Below are positions 37,858 through 51,576 of a stretch of 64,000 nucleotides of DNA, piece after piece. Origin of the DNA: Panorpa germanica (lineage: Eukaryota; Arthropoda; Insecta; Mecoptera; Panorpidae); contig OY783204.1 in assembly GCA_963678705.1 (NCBI GenBank), positions 13,340,759-13,404,758 on the forward strand. The letters run 5' to 3'. The translations under genes were made by a program, and so were the position numbers. The notes beneath the pieces were generated by a model. That model made no database searches. It saw nothing but the letters and a program-made list of their open reading frames with translations, and was not told the origin of the DNA. Position 1 is the first letter of the stretch, and every line of letters starts with the position of its first letter.

Positions 37858-39444
37858 CGCGTAATGAATAATTCGTTTTTAACACTGGTTTCCAACTGTC
37901 AAACTTTTGTAAAAACACTTTGCTTAGGGTAAATTAACACAAATTTAAAACAAACTTATATACTTTTCGTTTGAAAAAGTATTCATATAATTTATTTAAT
38001 TTTTTTCCATAATTAATTTCTCACTTTACAATCACTTTTTTCACCTAAAGTAGCAGGAGCCGATCACACACATAGTAGATAGGAATCACTTGTGTTGCAA
38101 AGCAATCTTAACGTCCTTGTAAACCAATACGTAGGTCTTCCTTTTTGTATTAAGTCCCATCTGTCTTGCCAGAGCTTATGCATATATGCATTTATCTCTT
38201 TGGCAATATATTTGGTATCGTCTCTAGACTTTTATCCTACAGCCGCATTAACTTTAAATCCTCGAAATTTGTCGCATTAATTTTAAATCATCAAAATTTG
38301 ATTTTTTCAGTTCTAGCGTAATTTGTACTTGAGTAAGTGCATGAGTGATTTTTAAATCTAAAGGAATTGTCCCCAATATCGCTTGCATTACTTCTGTAGA
38401 TACAGTTCTGCAACAACGCGTCATCGTCAATAACATAGTTCTTTGCATGGAAGATCTGGAAGATTGATCTTGTAATACCATGCTGGAGCACAATACACAA
38501 CTATTAGCATAAATGCCCTCTTGTATAGTGTCGGCATAGTTGCCGAGTTTAAGCTTCATTCCGTCCTTGTGACACGCGCAAGGTGTGTTACAAGTTTATC
38601 ATTCGTTGTTACTGTATTTGTTTCGTAGCTTTGTAGCTTCAAGAAACTACAGATTTTATATATAGCAGGTCGAGAACGGCTTTCTAGGGTTTCTGTACTA
38701 TTTGCACCAAAAAGGATCACATTATCGTTGGCAAAACATATGTCTACACAACCTTTCGAGTGAGAAACACAGTTCTCGTCGAATACCATGTTCCAGAGCT
38801 CAGGCCCCATTACAGATCGCTGAGGACAACCTTTAGATAGTTGCCTTTTTATGGAACGGTAATCGGTTTGTAAAATAATGTTCGACAATGAAAATAGTTC
38901 TACATAGCGCAGTAGACGTACCTATAGGTTTTTGCCGGTCTAATTCTTAGAAGGTCACTTGGCCACCGGACATCAACAAAGGCACACTGAATTTCTATAA
39001 ATATCTCATATACATACTTGTACTTATGCCTACTTACTTACCATTTGTTTGTTACCATTGAATGTTCATGAACGATCAATCACTATTTCCAAGAAAACCG
39101 CATATATTGTTCACTTAATCACTTATAACAATTAATACACTCTCATTATTATTTAAAACACGCATTTATATAAACTAATTCTTGTGATTTAATATTATTT
39201 ATAGTTAATGTTTTTCGACTTACTTGATAGTGGGCGGCAACCTTTTGTCTTCCGTATATTTGTAGTGTTTATATGAGGTCTTCCTTAATTATCTCTACAG
39301 ATTTCTTGAATTTTAAACCACTTGATGTTTTAGCACTAACACTAACCTAATTATTATCACTTTTTTTGTCTATCGCACTTATTAATGTCTTATATCAAAC
39401 ATCAAAGTTACAAATTTGAGGTTATGTTTATAAGACCGCGTGTA
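37858..39444. repeat. Satellite unit 25, subtype F2
   Basis: F2 marks: cgcgtaatgaataattcg, tttgcttaggg, cttatatactt, ctttacaatcac, cgcttgcattac, catgctggagc and caccaaaaagg. Confidence 0.96.
38103..38997 (-). pseudogene. R1-like RT relic, unit 25 (F2)
   Basis: Frames open 38556-38888 (ILFGANS) and 38254-38559. Confidence 0.78.
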
Positions 39445-41030
39445 CGCGTAATGAAAAATTCGTTTTTAACACTGGTTTCTAACTGTCAAACTTTTGTAAA
39501 AACACTTTGTTTAGGGTAAATTAACACAAATTTAAAACAAACTTAAATACTTTTCGTTTGAAAAAGTATTCATATAATTTATTTAATTTTTTTCCATAAT
39601 TAATTTCTCACTTTAAATCACTTTTTTCACCTAAAGTAGCAGGAGCCGATCACACACATAGTAGATAGGAACCACTTGTGTTGCAAAACAATATTACCGT
39701 CCTTGTAAACCAATACGTAGGTCTTCCTTTTTGTATTAAGTCCCATCTGTCTTGCCAGAGCTTATGCATATATGCATTCATCTCTTTAGCAATATATTTG
39801 GTATCGTCTCCAGACTTTTATCCTACAGCCGCATTAACTTTAAATCCTCGAAATTTGTCGCATTAATTTTAAATCATCAAAATTTGATTTTTTTACTTCT
39901 AGCGTAATTTGTACTTAAGTAAGTGCATGAGTGATATTTAAATCTAAAGGAATTGTCCCCAATATCATTTGCACCAGTTCTGTAGATACAGTTCTGCAAC
40001 AACGCGTCATCGTCAATAACATAGTTCTTTGCATGGAAGATCTGGAAGATTGATCCTGTAATACCATGCCGAAGCACAATACACAACTATTAGCATAAAT
40101 GCCCCCTTGTATAGTGTCGGCATAGTTGCCGAGTTTAAGCTTCATTCCGTCCTTGTGACACGCGCAAGGTGTGTTACAAGTATATCATTCGTTGTTACTG
40201 TATTTGTTTTGTAGCTTTGTAGCTTCAAGAAACTACAGATTTTATATATAGCAGGTCGAGAACGGCTTTCTAGGGTTTCTGTACTATTTGCACCGATAAG
40301 GATCACATTATTGTTGGCAAAACATATGTCTACACAACCTTTCGAGTGAGAAACACAGTTCTCGTCGAATACCATGTTCCAAAGCTCAGGCATTATTACA
40401 GATCGCTGAGGACAACCTTTAGATAGTTGCCTTTTCATGGAACGGTAATCGGTTTGTAAAATAATGTTCGACAATGAAAATAGTTCTCCATAGCGCAGTA
40501 GACGTACCTATAGGTTTTTGCCGGTCTAATTCTTAGAAGGTCACTTGGCCACCGGACATCAACAAAGGCACACTAAATTTCTATAAATATCTCATATACA
40601 TACTTGTTCTTATGCCTACTTACTTACCATTTGTTTGTTACCTTTGAATGTTCATGAACGATCAATCACTATTTTTAAGAAAACCGCATATATTGTTCAC
40701 TTAATCACTTATAACAATTAATACACTCTCATTATTATTTAAAACACGCATTTATATAAACTAATTCTTGTGTTTTAATATTATTTATAGTTAATGTTAT
40801 TCGACTTACTTGATAGTGGGCGGCAACCTTTTGTCTTCCGTATATTTGTAGTGTTTATATAAGGTCTTCCTTATATATCTCTACAGATTTCTTGAATTTT
40901 AAACCACTTGATGTTTTAGCACTAACACTAACCTAATTATTACCAGTTTTTTTGTCTATCGCACTTATTAATGTCTTATATCAAACATCAAAGTTACAAA
41001 TTTGAGGTTATGTTTATAAGATTGCGTGTA
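39445..41030. repeat. Satellite unit 26, subtype F1
   Basis: Carries the F1 marks of unit 24, 3173 bases downstream. Private changes: caatattaccg, ctctttagc, tttttacttctag and ctatttttaag. Confidence 0.96.
39690..40583 (-). pseudogene. R1-like RT relic, unit 26 (F1)
   Basis: B/C frame open 40142-40474; thumb frame cut as in unit 24 (39915-40145). Confidence 0.78.
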
Positions 41031-42617
41031 CGCGTAATGAATAATTCGTTTTTAACACTGGTTTCCAACTGTCAAACTTTTGTAAAAACACTTTGCTTAG
41101 GGTAAATTAACACAAATTTAAAACAAACTTATATACTTTTCGTTTGAAAAAGTATTCATATAATTTATTTAATTTTTTTCCATAATTAATTTCTCACTTT
41201 ACAATCACTTTTTTCACCTAAAGTAGCAGGAGCCGATCACACACATAGTAGATAGGAACCACTTGTGTTGCAAAGCAATATTAACGTCCTTGTAAACCAA
41301 TACGTAGGTCTTCCTTTTTGTATTAAGTCCCATCTGTCTTGCCAGAGCTTATGCATATATGCATTCATCTCTTTGGCAATATATTTGGTATCGTCTCTAG
41401 ACTTTTATCCTACAGCCGCATTAACTTTAAATCCTCGAAATTTGTCGCATTAATTTTAAATCATCAAAATTTGATTTTTTCAGTTCTAGCGTAATTTGTA
41501 CTTGAGTAAGTGCATGAGTGATTTTTAAATCTAAAGGAATTGTCCTTAATATCGCTTGCATTACTTCTGTAGATACAGTTCTGCAACAACGCGTCATCGT
41601 CAATAACATAGTTCTTTGCATGGAAGATCTGGAAGATTGATCTTGTAATACCATGCTGGAGCACAATACACAACTATTAGCATAAATGCCCCCTTGTATA
41701 GTGTCGGCATAGTTGCCGAGTTTAAGCTTCATTCCGTCCTTGTGACACGCGCAAGGTGTGTTACAAGTTTATCATTCGTTGTTACTGTATTTGTTTCGTA
41801 GCTTTGTAGCTTCAAGAAACTACAGATTTTATATATAGCAGGTCGAGAACGGCTTTCTAGGGTTTCTGTACTATTTGCACCAAAAAGGATCACATTATCG
41901 TTGGCAAAACATATGTCTACACAACCTTTCGAGTGAGAAACACAGTTCTCGTCGAATACCATGTTCCAGAGCTCAGGCCCCATTACAGATCGCTGAGGAC
42001 AACCTTTAGATAGTTGCCTTTTTATGGAACGGTAATCGGTTTGTAAAATAATGTTCGACAATGAAAATAGTTCTCCATAGCGCAGTAAACGTACCTATAG
42101 GTTTTTGCCGGTCTAATTCTTTGAAGGTCACTTGGCCACCGGACATCAACAAAGGCACACTGATTTTCTATAAATATCTCATATACATACTTGTACTTAT
42201 GCCTACTTACTTACTATTTGTTTGTTACTATTGAATGTTCATGAACGATCAATCACTATTTCCAAGAAAACCTCATATATTGTTCACTTAATCACTTATA
42301 ACAATTAATACACTCTCATTATTATTTAAAACACGCATTTATATAAACTAATTCTTGTGTTTTAATATTATTTATAGTTAATGTTATTCGACTTACTTGA
42401 TAGTGGGCGGCAACCTTTTGTCTTCCGTATATTTGTAGTGTTTATATGAGGTCTTCCTTATATATCTCTACAGATTTCTTAAATTTTAAACCACTTGATG
42501 TTTTAGCACTAACACTAACCTAATTATTATCACTTTTTTTGTCTATCGCACTTATTAATGTCTTATATCAAACATCAAAGTTACAAATTTGAGGTTATGT
42601 TTATAAGACTGCGTGTA
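41031..42617. repeat. Satellite unit 27, subtype F2
   Basis: Carries the F2 marks of unit 25. It differs on the right (cagtaaacgtac, ctgattttctat), changes shared with unit 29. Confidence 0.96.
41276..42170 (-). pseudogene. R1-like RT relic, unit 27 (F2)
   Basis: Frames open 41729-42061 (ILFGANS) and 41427-41732. Confidence 0.78.
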
Positions 42618-44203
42618 CGCGTAATGAAAAATTCGTTTTTAACACTGGTTTCCAACTGTCAAACTTTTGTAAAAACACTTTGTTTATGGTAAATTAACAC
42701 AAATATAAAACAAACTTAAATACTTTTCGTTTGAAAAAGTATTCATATAATTTATTTAATTTTTTTCCATAATTAATTTCTTACTTTTAATCACTTTTTT
42801 CACCTAAAGTAGCAGGAGCCGATCACACACATAGTAGATAGGAACCACTTGTGTTGCAAAGCAATATTAACGTCCTTGTAAACCAATACGTAGGTCTTTC
42901 TTTTTGTATTAAGTCCCATCTGTCTCGCCAGAGCTTATGCATATATGCATTCATCTCTTTGGCAATATATTTGGTATCGTCTCCAGACTTTTATCCTACA
43001 GCCGCATTAACTTTAAATCCTCATAATTTGTCGCAATAATTTTAAATCATCAAAATTTGATTTTTTCAGTTCTAGCGTAATTTGTACTTGAGTAAGTGCA
43101 TGAGTGATTTTTAAATCTAAAGGAATTGTCCCCAATATCAATTGCACCACTTCTGTAAATACAGTTCTGCAACAACGCGTCATCGTCAATAACATAGTTC
43201 TTTGCATAAAAGATCTGGAAGATTGATCCTGTAATACCATGCGGAAGCACAATACACAACTATTAGCATAAATGCTCCTTTGTATAGTGTCGGCATAGTT
43301 GCCGACTTTAAGCTTCATTTCGTCCTTGTGACACGCGCAAAGTGTGTTACAAGTTTATCATTCGTTGTTACTGTATTTGTTTCGTAGCTTTGTAGCTTCA
43401 AGAAACTACAGATTTTATAAATAGCAGGTCGAGAACGGCTTTCTAGGGTTTCTGTACTATTTGCGCCGATAAGGATCACATTATCGTTGGCAAAACATAT
43501 GTCTACAAAACCTTTCGAGTGAGAAACACAGTTCTCGTCGAATACCATGTTCCAGAGCTCAGGCCCCATTACAGATCGCTGAGGACAACCTTTAGATAGT
43601 TGCCTTTTCATGGAACGGTAATCGGTTTGTAAAATAATGTTCGACAATAAAAATAGTTCTCCATAGCGCAGTAGACGTACCTATAGGTTTTTGCCGGTCT
43701 AATTCTTTGAAGATCACTTGGCCACCGGACATCAACAAAGGCACACTGAATTTCTATAAATATCTCATATACATACTTGTACTTATGCCTACTTACTTAC
43801 CATTTGTTTGTTACCTTTGAATGTTCATGAACGATCAATCACTATTTCCAAGAAAACCGCATATATTGTTCACTTAATCACTTATAACAATTAATACACT
43901 CTCATTATTATTTAAAATACGCATTTATATAAACTAATTCTTGTGTTTTAATATTATTTATAGTTAATGTTATTCGACTTACTTGATAGTGGGCGGCAAC
44001 CTTTTGTCTTCCGTATATTTGTAGTGTTTATATGAGGTCTTCCTTATATATCTCTACAGATTTCTTGAATTTTAAACCACTTGATGTTTTAGCACTAACA
44101 CTAACCTAATTATTACCACTTTTTTTGTCTATCGCACTTATTAATGTCTTATATCAAACATCAAAGTTACAAATTTGAGGTTATGTTTATAAGACCGCGT
44201 GTA
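42618..44203. repeat. Satellite unit 28, subtype G
   Basis: G marks: tcctcataatttgtcgc, atatcaattgcacc, tgtaaatacag and gcataaaagatc. All are shared with the next unit. Confidence 0.96.
42863..43756 (-). pseudogene. R1-like RT relic, unit 28 (G)
   Basis: Frames open 43315-43647 and 43013-43318; the latter ends LLRQIMRI, typical of G-derived units. Confidence 0.78.
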
Positions 44204-45789
44204 CGCGTAATGAAAAATTCGTTTTTAACACTGGTTTCCAACTGTCAAACTTTTGTAAAAACACTTTGCTTAGGGTAAATTAACACAAATTTAAAACAAA
44301 CTTAAATACTTTTCGTTTGAAAAAGTATTCATATAATTTATTTAATTTTTTTCCATAATTAATTTCTTACTTTTAATCACTTTTTTCACCTAAAGTAGCA
44401 GGAGCTGATCACACACATAGTAGATAGAAACCACTTGTGTTGCAAAGCAATATTAACGTCCTTGTAAACCAATAGGTAGGTCTTCCTTTTTGTATTAAGT
44501 CCCATCTGTCTTGCCAGAGCTTATGCATATATGCATTCATATCTTTGGCAATATATTTGGTATCGTCTCCAGACTTTTATCCTACAGCCGCATTAACTTT
44601 AAATCCTCATAATTTGTCGCAATAATTTTAAATCATCAAAATTTGATTTTTTCAGTTCTAGCGTAATTTGTACTTGAGTAAGTGCATGAGTGATTTTTAA
44701 ATCTAAAGGAATTGTCCCCAATATCAATTGCACCACTTCTGTAAATACAGTTCTGCAACAACGCGTCATCGTCAATAACATAGTTCTTTGCATAAAAGAT
44801 CTGGAAGATTGATCCTGTAATACCATGCCGAAGCACAATACACAACTATTAGCATAAATGCCCCTTTGTATAGTGTCGGCATAGTTGCCGAGTTTAAGCT
44901 TCATTTCGTCCTTGTGACACGCGCAAGGTGTGTTACAAGTTTATCATTCGTTGTTACTGTATTTGTTTCGTAGCTTTGTAGCTTCAAGAATTTACAGATT
45001 TTATATATAGCAGGTCGAGAACGGCTTTCTAGGGTTTCTGTACTATTTGCACCGATAAGAATCACATTATCGTTGGCAAAACATATGTCTACACAACCTT
45101 CCGAGTGAGAAACACAGTTCTCGTCGAATATTATGTTCCAGAGCTCAGGCCCCATTACAGATCGCTGAGGACAACCTTTAGATAGTTGCCTTTTCATGGA
45201 ACGGTAATCGGTTTGTAAAATAATGTTCGACAATGAAAATAGTTCTCCATAGCGCAGTAAACGTATCTATAGGTTTTTGCCGGTCTAATTCTTTGAAGGT
45301 CACTTAACCACCGGACATCAACAAAGGCACACTGATTTTCTATAAATATCTCATATACATACTTGTACTTATGCCTACTTACTTACCATTTGTTTGTTAC
45401 CATTGAATGTTCATGAACGATCAATCACTATTTCCAAGAAAACCGCATATATTGTTCACTTAATCACTTATAACAATTAATACACTCTCATTATTATTTA
45501 AAACACGCATTTATATAAACTAATTCTTGTGTTTTAATATTATTTATAGTTAATGTTATTCGACTTACTTGATAGTGGGCGGCAACCTTTTGTCTTCCGT
45601 ATATTTGTAGTGTTTATATGAGGTCTTCCTTATATATCTCTACAGATTTCTTAAATTCTAAACCACTTGATGTTTTAGCACTAACACTAACCTAACTATT
45701 ATCACTTTTTTTGTCTATCGCACTTATTAATGTCTTATATCAAACATCAAAGTTACAAATTTGAGGTTATTTTTATAAGACCGCGTGTA
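44204..45789. repeat. Satellite unit 29, subtype G
   Basis: Same G marks as unit 28, directly adjacent. Private changes: aatttacagatt, accttccgag and cacttaaccacc. Confidence 0.96.
44449..45342 (-). pseudogene. R1-like RT relic, unit 29 (G)
   Basis: Frames open 44901-45233 (ELWNIIFDE, SEGCVD) and 44599-44904. Confidence 0.78.
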
Positions 45790-47366
45790 CGCGTAATGAA
45801 AAATTCGTTTTTAACACTGGTTTCCAACTGTCAAACTTTTGTAAAAACACTTTGTTTAGGGTAAATTAACACAAATTTAAAACAAACTTAAATACTTTTC
45901 GTTTGAAAAAGTATTCATATAATTTATTAAATTTTTTTCCATAATTAATTTCTCACTTTTAATCACTTTTTTCGCCTAAAGTAGCAGGAGCCGATCACAC
46001 ACATAGTAAATAGGAACCACTTGTGTTGCAAAGCAATATTAACGTCCTTGTAAACCAATACGTATGTCTTCCTTTTTGTATTAAGTCCCATCTGTCTTGC
46101 CAGAGCTTATGCATGTATGCATTCATCTCTTTGGCAATATATTTGGTATCGTCTCCAGACTTTTATCCTACAGCCGCATTAACTTTAAATCCTCGAAATT
46201 TGTCGCATTAATTTTAAATCATCAAAATTTGATTTTTTTAGTTCTAGCGTAATTTGTACTTGAGTAAGTGCATGAGTGATTTTTTAATCTAAAGGAATTG
46301 TCCCCAATATCATTTGCACCAGTTCTGTAGATACAGTTCTGCAACAACGCGTCAACGTCAATAACATAGTTCTTTGCATTGAAGATCTGGAAAATTGATC
46401 CTGTAATACCATGCCGAAGCACAATACACAACTATTAGCATAAATGCCCCCTTGTATAGTGTCGGCATAGTTGCCGAGTTTAAGCTTCATTCCGTCCTTG
46501 TGACACGCGCAAGGTGTGTTACAAGTTTATCATTCGTTGTTACTGTATTTGTTTCGTAGCTTTGTAGCTTCAAGAAACTACAGATTTTATATATAGCAGG
46601 TCGAGAACGGCTTTCTAGGGTTTCTGTACTATTTGCACCGATAAGGATCACATTATCGTTGGCAAAACATATGTCTACACAACCTTTCGAGTGAGAAACA
46701 CAGATCTCGTCGAATACCATGTTCCAGAGCTCAGGCTTCATTACAGATCGCTGAGGACAACCTTTAGATAGTTGCCTTTTCATAGAACGGTAATCGGTTT
46801 GTAAAATAATGTTCGACAATGAAAATAGTTCTCCATAGCGCAGTAGACGTACCTATAGGTTTTTGCCGGTTTAATTCTTTGAAGGTCAATTGGCCACCGG
46901 ACATTAACAAAGGCACACTGAATTTCTATAAATATCTCATATACATACTTGTACTTATGCCTACTTACTTACCATTTGTTTGTTACCATTGAATGTTCAT
47001 GAACGATCAATCACTATTTCCGAAAAACCGCATATATTGTTCACTTATAACAATTAATACACTCTCATTATTATTTAAAACACGCATTTATATAAACTGA
47101 TTCTTGTGCTTTAATATTATTTATAGTTAATGTTATTCGACTTACTTGATAGTGGGCGGCAACCTTTTGTCTTCCGTATATTTGTAGTGTTTATATGAGG
47201 TCTTCCTTATATATCTCTACAGATTTCTTGAATTTTAAACAACTTGATGTTTTAGCACTAACACTAACCTAATTATTATCACTTTTTTTGTCTATCGCAC
47301 TTATTAATGTCTTATATCAAACATCAAAGTTACAAATTTGAGGTTATGTTTATAAGACCGCGTGTA
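45790..47366. repeat. Satellite unit 30, subtype H2-like, short form (1577 bp)
   Basis: Shares cgtatgtcttcc, tttttagttctag, gattttttaatc and gtcaattggcc with the H2 units that follow, but lacks aaccattacg. Confidence 0.96.
46035..46928 (-). pseudogene. R1-like RT relic, unit 30 (H2-like)
   Basis: B/C frame open 46487-46819 (VMKPELW). Thumb frame stops at 46284 (gattttttaatc). Confidence 0.78.
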
Positions 47367-48943
47367 CGCGTAATGAAAAATTCGTTTTTAACACTGGTTT
47401 CCAACTGTCAAACTTTTGTAAAAACACTTTGTTTAGGGTAAATTAACACAAATTTAAAACAAACTTAAATACTTTTCGTTTGAAAAAGTATTCATATAAT
47501 TTATTTAATTTTTTTCCATAATTAATTTCTCACTTTTAATCACTTTTTTCGCCTAAAGTAGCAGAAGCCGATCACACACATAGTAGATAGGAACCACTTG
47601 TGTTGCAAAGCAATATTAACGTCCTTGTAAACCAATACGTAAGTCTTCCTTTTTGTATTAAGTCCCATCTGTCTTGCCAGAGCTTATGCATGTATGCATT
47701 CATCTCTTTGGCAATATATTTGGTATCGTCTCCAGACTTTTATCCTACAGCCGCATTAACTTTAAATCCTCGAAATTTGTCGCATTAATTTTAAATCATC
47801 AAAATTTGATTTTTTCAGTTCTAGCGTAATTTGTACTTGAGTAAGTGCATGAGTGATTTTTAAATCTAAAGGAATTGTCCCCAATATCATTTGCACCAGT
47901 TCTGTAGATACAGTTCTGCAACAACGCGTCAACGTCAATAACATAGTTCTTTGCATTAAAGATCTGGAAGATTGATCCTGTAATACCATGCCGAAGCACA
48001 ATACACAACTATTAGCATAAATGCCCCCTTGTATAGTGTCGGCATAGTTGCCGAGTTTAAGCTTCATTCCGTCCTTGTGACACGCGCAATGTGTGTTACA
48101 AGTTTATCATTCGTTGTTACTGTATTTGTTTCGTAGCTTTGTAGCTTCAAGAAACTACAGATTTTATATATAGCAGGTCGAGAACGGCTTTCTAGGGTTT
48201 CTGTACTATTTGCACCGATAAGGATCACATTATCGTTGGCAAAACATATGTCTACACAACCTTTCGAGTGAGAAACACAGATCTCGTCGAATACCATGTT
48301 CCAGAGCTCAGGCCCCATTACAGATCGCTGAGGACAACCTTTAGATAGTTGCCTTTTCATGGAACGGTAATCGGTTTGTAAAATAATGTTCGACAATGAA
48401 AATAGTTCTCCATAGCGCAGTAGACGTACCTATAGGTTTTTGCCGGTCTAATTCTTTGAAGGTCACTTGGCCACCGGACATCAACAAAGGCACACTGAAT
48501 TTCTATAAATATTTCATATACATACTTGTACTTATGCCTACTTACTTACCATTTGTTTGTTACCATTGAATGTTCATGAACGATCAATCACTATTTCCGA
48601 AAAACCGCATATATTGTTCACTTATAACAATTAATACACTCTCATTATTATTTAAAACACGCATTTATATAAACTAATTCTTGTGCTTTAATATTATTCA
48701 TAGTTAATGTTATTCGACTTACTTGATAGTGGGCGGCAACCTTTTGTCTTCCGTATATTTGTAGTGTTTATATGAGGTCTTCCTTATATATCTCTACAGA
48801 TTTCTTGAATTCTAAACCACTTGATGTTTTAGCACTAACACTAACCTAACTATTATCACTTTTTTTGTCTATCGCACTTATTAATGTCTTATATCAAACA
48901 TCAAAGTTACAAATTTGAGGTTATTTTTATAAAACCGCGTGTA
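47367..48943. repeat. Satellite unit 31, subtype H1, short form (1577 bp)
   Basis: H1 marks: agcagaagccg, cgtaagtcttcc, gcattaaagatc, gcgcaatgtgtg and atatttcatatac. All recur in units 33 and 35. Confidence 0.97.
47612..48505 (-). pseudogene. R1-like RT relic, unit 31 (H1)
   Basis: Frames open 48064-48396 (FDEICVS) and 47762-48067. Confidence 0.78.
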
Positions 48944-50520
48944 CGCGTAATGAAAAATTCGTTTTTAACACTGGTTTCCAACTGTCAAACTTTTGTAAAA
49001 ACACTTTGTTTAGGGTAAATTAACACAAATTTAAAACAAACTTAAATACTTTTCGTTTGAAAAAGTATTCATATAATTTATTAAATTTTTTTCCATAATT
49101 AATTTCTCACTTTTAATCACTTTTTTCGCCTAAAGTAGCAGGAGCCGATCACACACATAGTAGATAGGAACCACTTGTGTTGCAAAGCAATATTAACGTC
49201 CTTGTAAACCATTACGTATGTCTTCCTTTTTGTATTAAGTCCCATCTGTCTTGCCAGAGCTTATGCATGTATGCATTCATCTCTTTGGCAATATATTTGG
49301 TATCGTCTCCAGACTTTTATCCTACAGCCGCATTAACTTTAAATCCTCGAAATTTGTCGCAATAATTTTAAATCATCAAAATTTGATTTTTTTAGTTCTA
49401 GCGTAATTTGTACTTGAGTAAGTGCATGAGTGATTTTTTAATCTAAAGGAATTGTCCCCAATATCATTTGCACCAGTTCTGTAGATACAGTTCTGCAACA
49501 ACGCGTCAACGTCAATAACATAGTTCTTTGCATTGAAGATCTGGAAAATTAATCCTGAAATACCATGCCGAAGCACAATACACAACTATTAGCATAAATG
49601 CCCCCTTGTATAGTGTCGGCATAGTTGCCGAGTTTAAGTTTCATTCCGTCCTTGTGACACGCGCAAGGTGTGTTACAAGTTTATCATTCGTTGTTACTGT
49701 ATTTGTTTCGTAGCTTTGTAGCTTCAAGAAACTACAGATTTTATATATAGCAGGTCGAGAACGGCTTTCTAGGGATTCTGTACTATTTGCACCGATAAGG
49801 ATCACATTATCGTTGGCAAAACATATGTCTACACAACCTTTCGAGTGAGAAACACAGATCTCGTCGAATACCATGTTCCAGAGCTCAGGCCCCATTACAG
49901 ATCGCTGAGGACAACCTTTAGATAGTTGCCTTTTCATGGAACGGTAATCGGTTTGTAAAATAATGTTCGACAATGAAAATAGTTCTCCATAGCGCAGTAG
50001 ACGTACCTATAGGTTTTTGCCGGTTTAATTCTTTGAAGGTCAATTGGCCACCGGACATCAACAAAGGCACACTGAATTTCTATAAATATCTCATATACAT
50101 ACTTGTACTTATGCCTACTTACTTACCATTTGTTTGTTACCATTGAATGTTCATGAACGATCAATCACTATTTCCGAAAAACCGCATATATTGTTCACTT
50201 ATAACAATTAATACACTCTCATTATTATTTAAAACACGCATTTATATAAACTAATTCTTGTGCTTTAATATTATTTATAGTTAATGTTATTCGACTTACT
50301 TGATAGTGGGCGGCAACCTTTTGTCTTCCGTATATTTGTAGTGTTTATATGAGGTCTTCCTTATATATCTCTACAGATTTCTTGAATTTTAAACAACTTG
50401 ATGTTTTAGCACTAACACTAACCTAATTATTATCACTTTTTTTGTCTATCGCACTTATTAATGTCTTATATCAAACATCAAAGTTACAAATTTGAGGTTA
50501 TGTTTATAAGACCGCGTGTA
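48944..50520. repeat. Satellite unit 32, subtype H2, short form (1577 bp)
   Basis: H2 marks: aaccattacgtatg, gaaaattaatcctg and agggattctg. Private change gtttaagtttcattcc, where units 34 and 36 read gcttc. Confidence 0.97.
49189..50082 (-). pseudogene. R1-like RT relic, unit 32 (H2)
   Basis: B/C frame open 49641-49973. Thumb frame broken by H2 changes (gaaaattaatcctg and gattttttaatc). Confidence 0.78.
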
Positions 50521-51291
50521 CGCGTAATGAAAAATTCGTTTTTAACACTGGTTTCCAACTGTCAAACTTTTGTAAAAACACTTTGTTTAGGGTAAATTAA
50601 CACAAATTTAAAACAAACTTAAATACTTTTCGTTTGAAAAAGTATTCATATAATTTATTTAATTTTTTTCCATAATTAATTTCTCACTTTTAATCACTTT
50701 TTTCGCCTAAAGTAGCAGAAGCCGATCACACACATAGTAGATAGGAACCACTTGTGTTGCAAAGCAATATTAACGTCCTTGTAAACCAATACGTAAGTCT
50801 TCCTTTTTGTATTAAGTCCCATCTGTCTTGCCAGAGCTTATGCATGTATGCATTCATCTCTTTGGCAATATATTTGGTATCGTCTCCAGACTTTTATCCT
50901 ACAGCCGCATTAACTTTAAATCCTCGAAATTTGTCGCATTAATTTTAAATCATCAAAATTTGATTTTTTCAGTTCTAGCGTAATTTGTACTTGAGTAAGT
51001 GCATGAGTGATTTTTAAATCTAAAGGAATTGTCCCCAATATCATTTGCACCAGTTCTGTAGATACAGTTCTGCAACAACGCGTCAACGTCAATAACATAG
51101 TTCTTTGCATTAAAGATCTGGAAGATTGATCCTGTAATACCATGCCGAAGCACAATACACAACTATTAGCATAAATGCCCCCTTGTATAGTGTCGGCATA
51201 GTTGCCGAGTTTAAGCTTCATTCCGTCCTTGTGACACGCGCAATGTGTGTTACAAGTTTATCATTCGTTGTTACTGTATTTGTTTCGTAGC

Positions 51292-51304
51292 TTTGTAGCT
51301 TCAA
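51292..51304. repeat. Target-site duplication, left copy
   Basis: TTTGTAGCTTCAA directly before the poly-T. Empty sites in sister units read the same 13 bases once. Confidence 0.93.
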
Positions 51305-51576
51305 TTTTTTTTTTTTTTTTTTTATTTAACGTCGGCCTATTTCCGATGCTGAGTCCTATCACCGACGACCTCCTTCAATGTTGGCAGTATTTATGGTGTC
51401 GTGGCCTCATATATGTGGACTACACCACTGCCTAATAACTGTATGATTATGTATGACCATAATCAATATAAGTTCATAATAACCAAACCCAGAAAATATA
51501 TATCTGGTCCGGGGATCGAACCCGAAGACACAGCAGTCGGCGTCAAGCATCAATGCTCTCGCCCACTGTGTCGTCA
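51305..51576 (-). mobile_element. tRNA-type SINE, 272 bp, inserted in unit 33
   Basis: The insert is absent from all other units. Read on the minus strand it begins at 51576 with a tRNA-like head, has a perfect RNA polymerase III B box GGTTCGATCCC (complement of 51512-51522, element position 55-65) flanked by a short T-arm-like stem (CGGG...CCCG), and only a weak A box (TGGGCGAGAGC, element position 12-22). A non-tRNA body follows, then a tail that is a 19-T run on the plus strand (51305-51323). It is flanked by a perfect 13-bp duplication. These are the standard marks of a LINE-mobilised SINE. No family name can be assigned without a search. It encodes no protein; short ORFs across it are chance. 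Confidence 0.88.
51512..51522 (-). promoter_or_regulatory. RNA polymerase III B box of the SINE
   Basis: Minus-strand GGTTCGATCCC matches the B-box consensus GGTTCGANNCC at every fixed position. An internal promoter of this type is what allows a SINE to be transcribed; whether it is active here cannot be told from sequence. Confidence 0.8.

Larger units (their letters stand above)
36272..42617. repeat. Higher-order repeat: F1-F2 dimer, two copies (period 3173 bp)
   Basis: Units 24-25 and 26-27 repeat as a pair, e.g. aagattgcgtgtacgcg and caccaaaaagg appear only at equivalent places. The right part of the second F2 copy (unit 27) instead shares cagtaaacg and ctgattttctat with unit 29, so the duplicated block probably ends inside it. 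Confidence 0.88.

Noticed and set aside
51505..51576. Functional tRNA gene
   Set aside because: It has a B box and T-arm-like stem but only a weak A box, and it is joined to a body with poly-A tail and a target duplication, so it is the head of a SINE.
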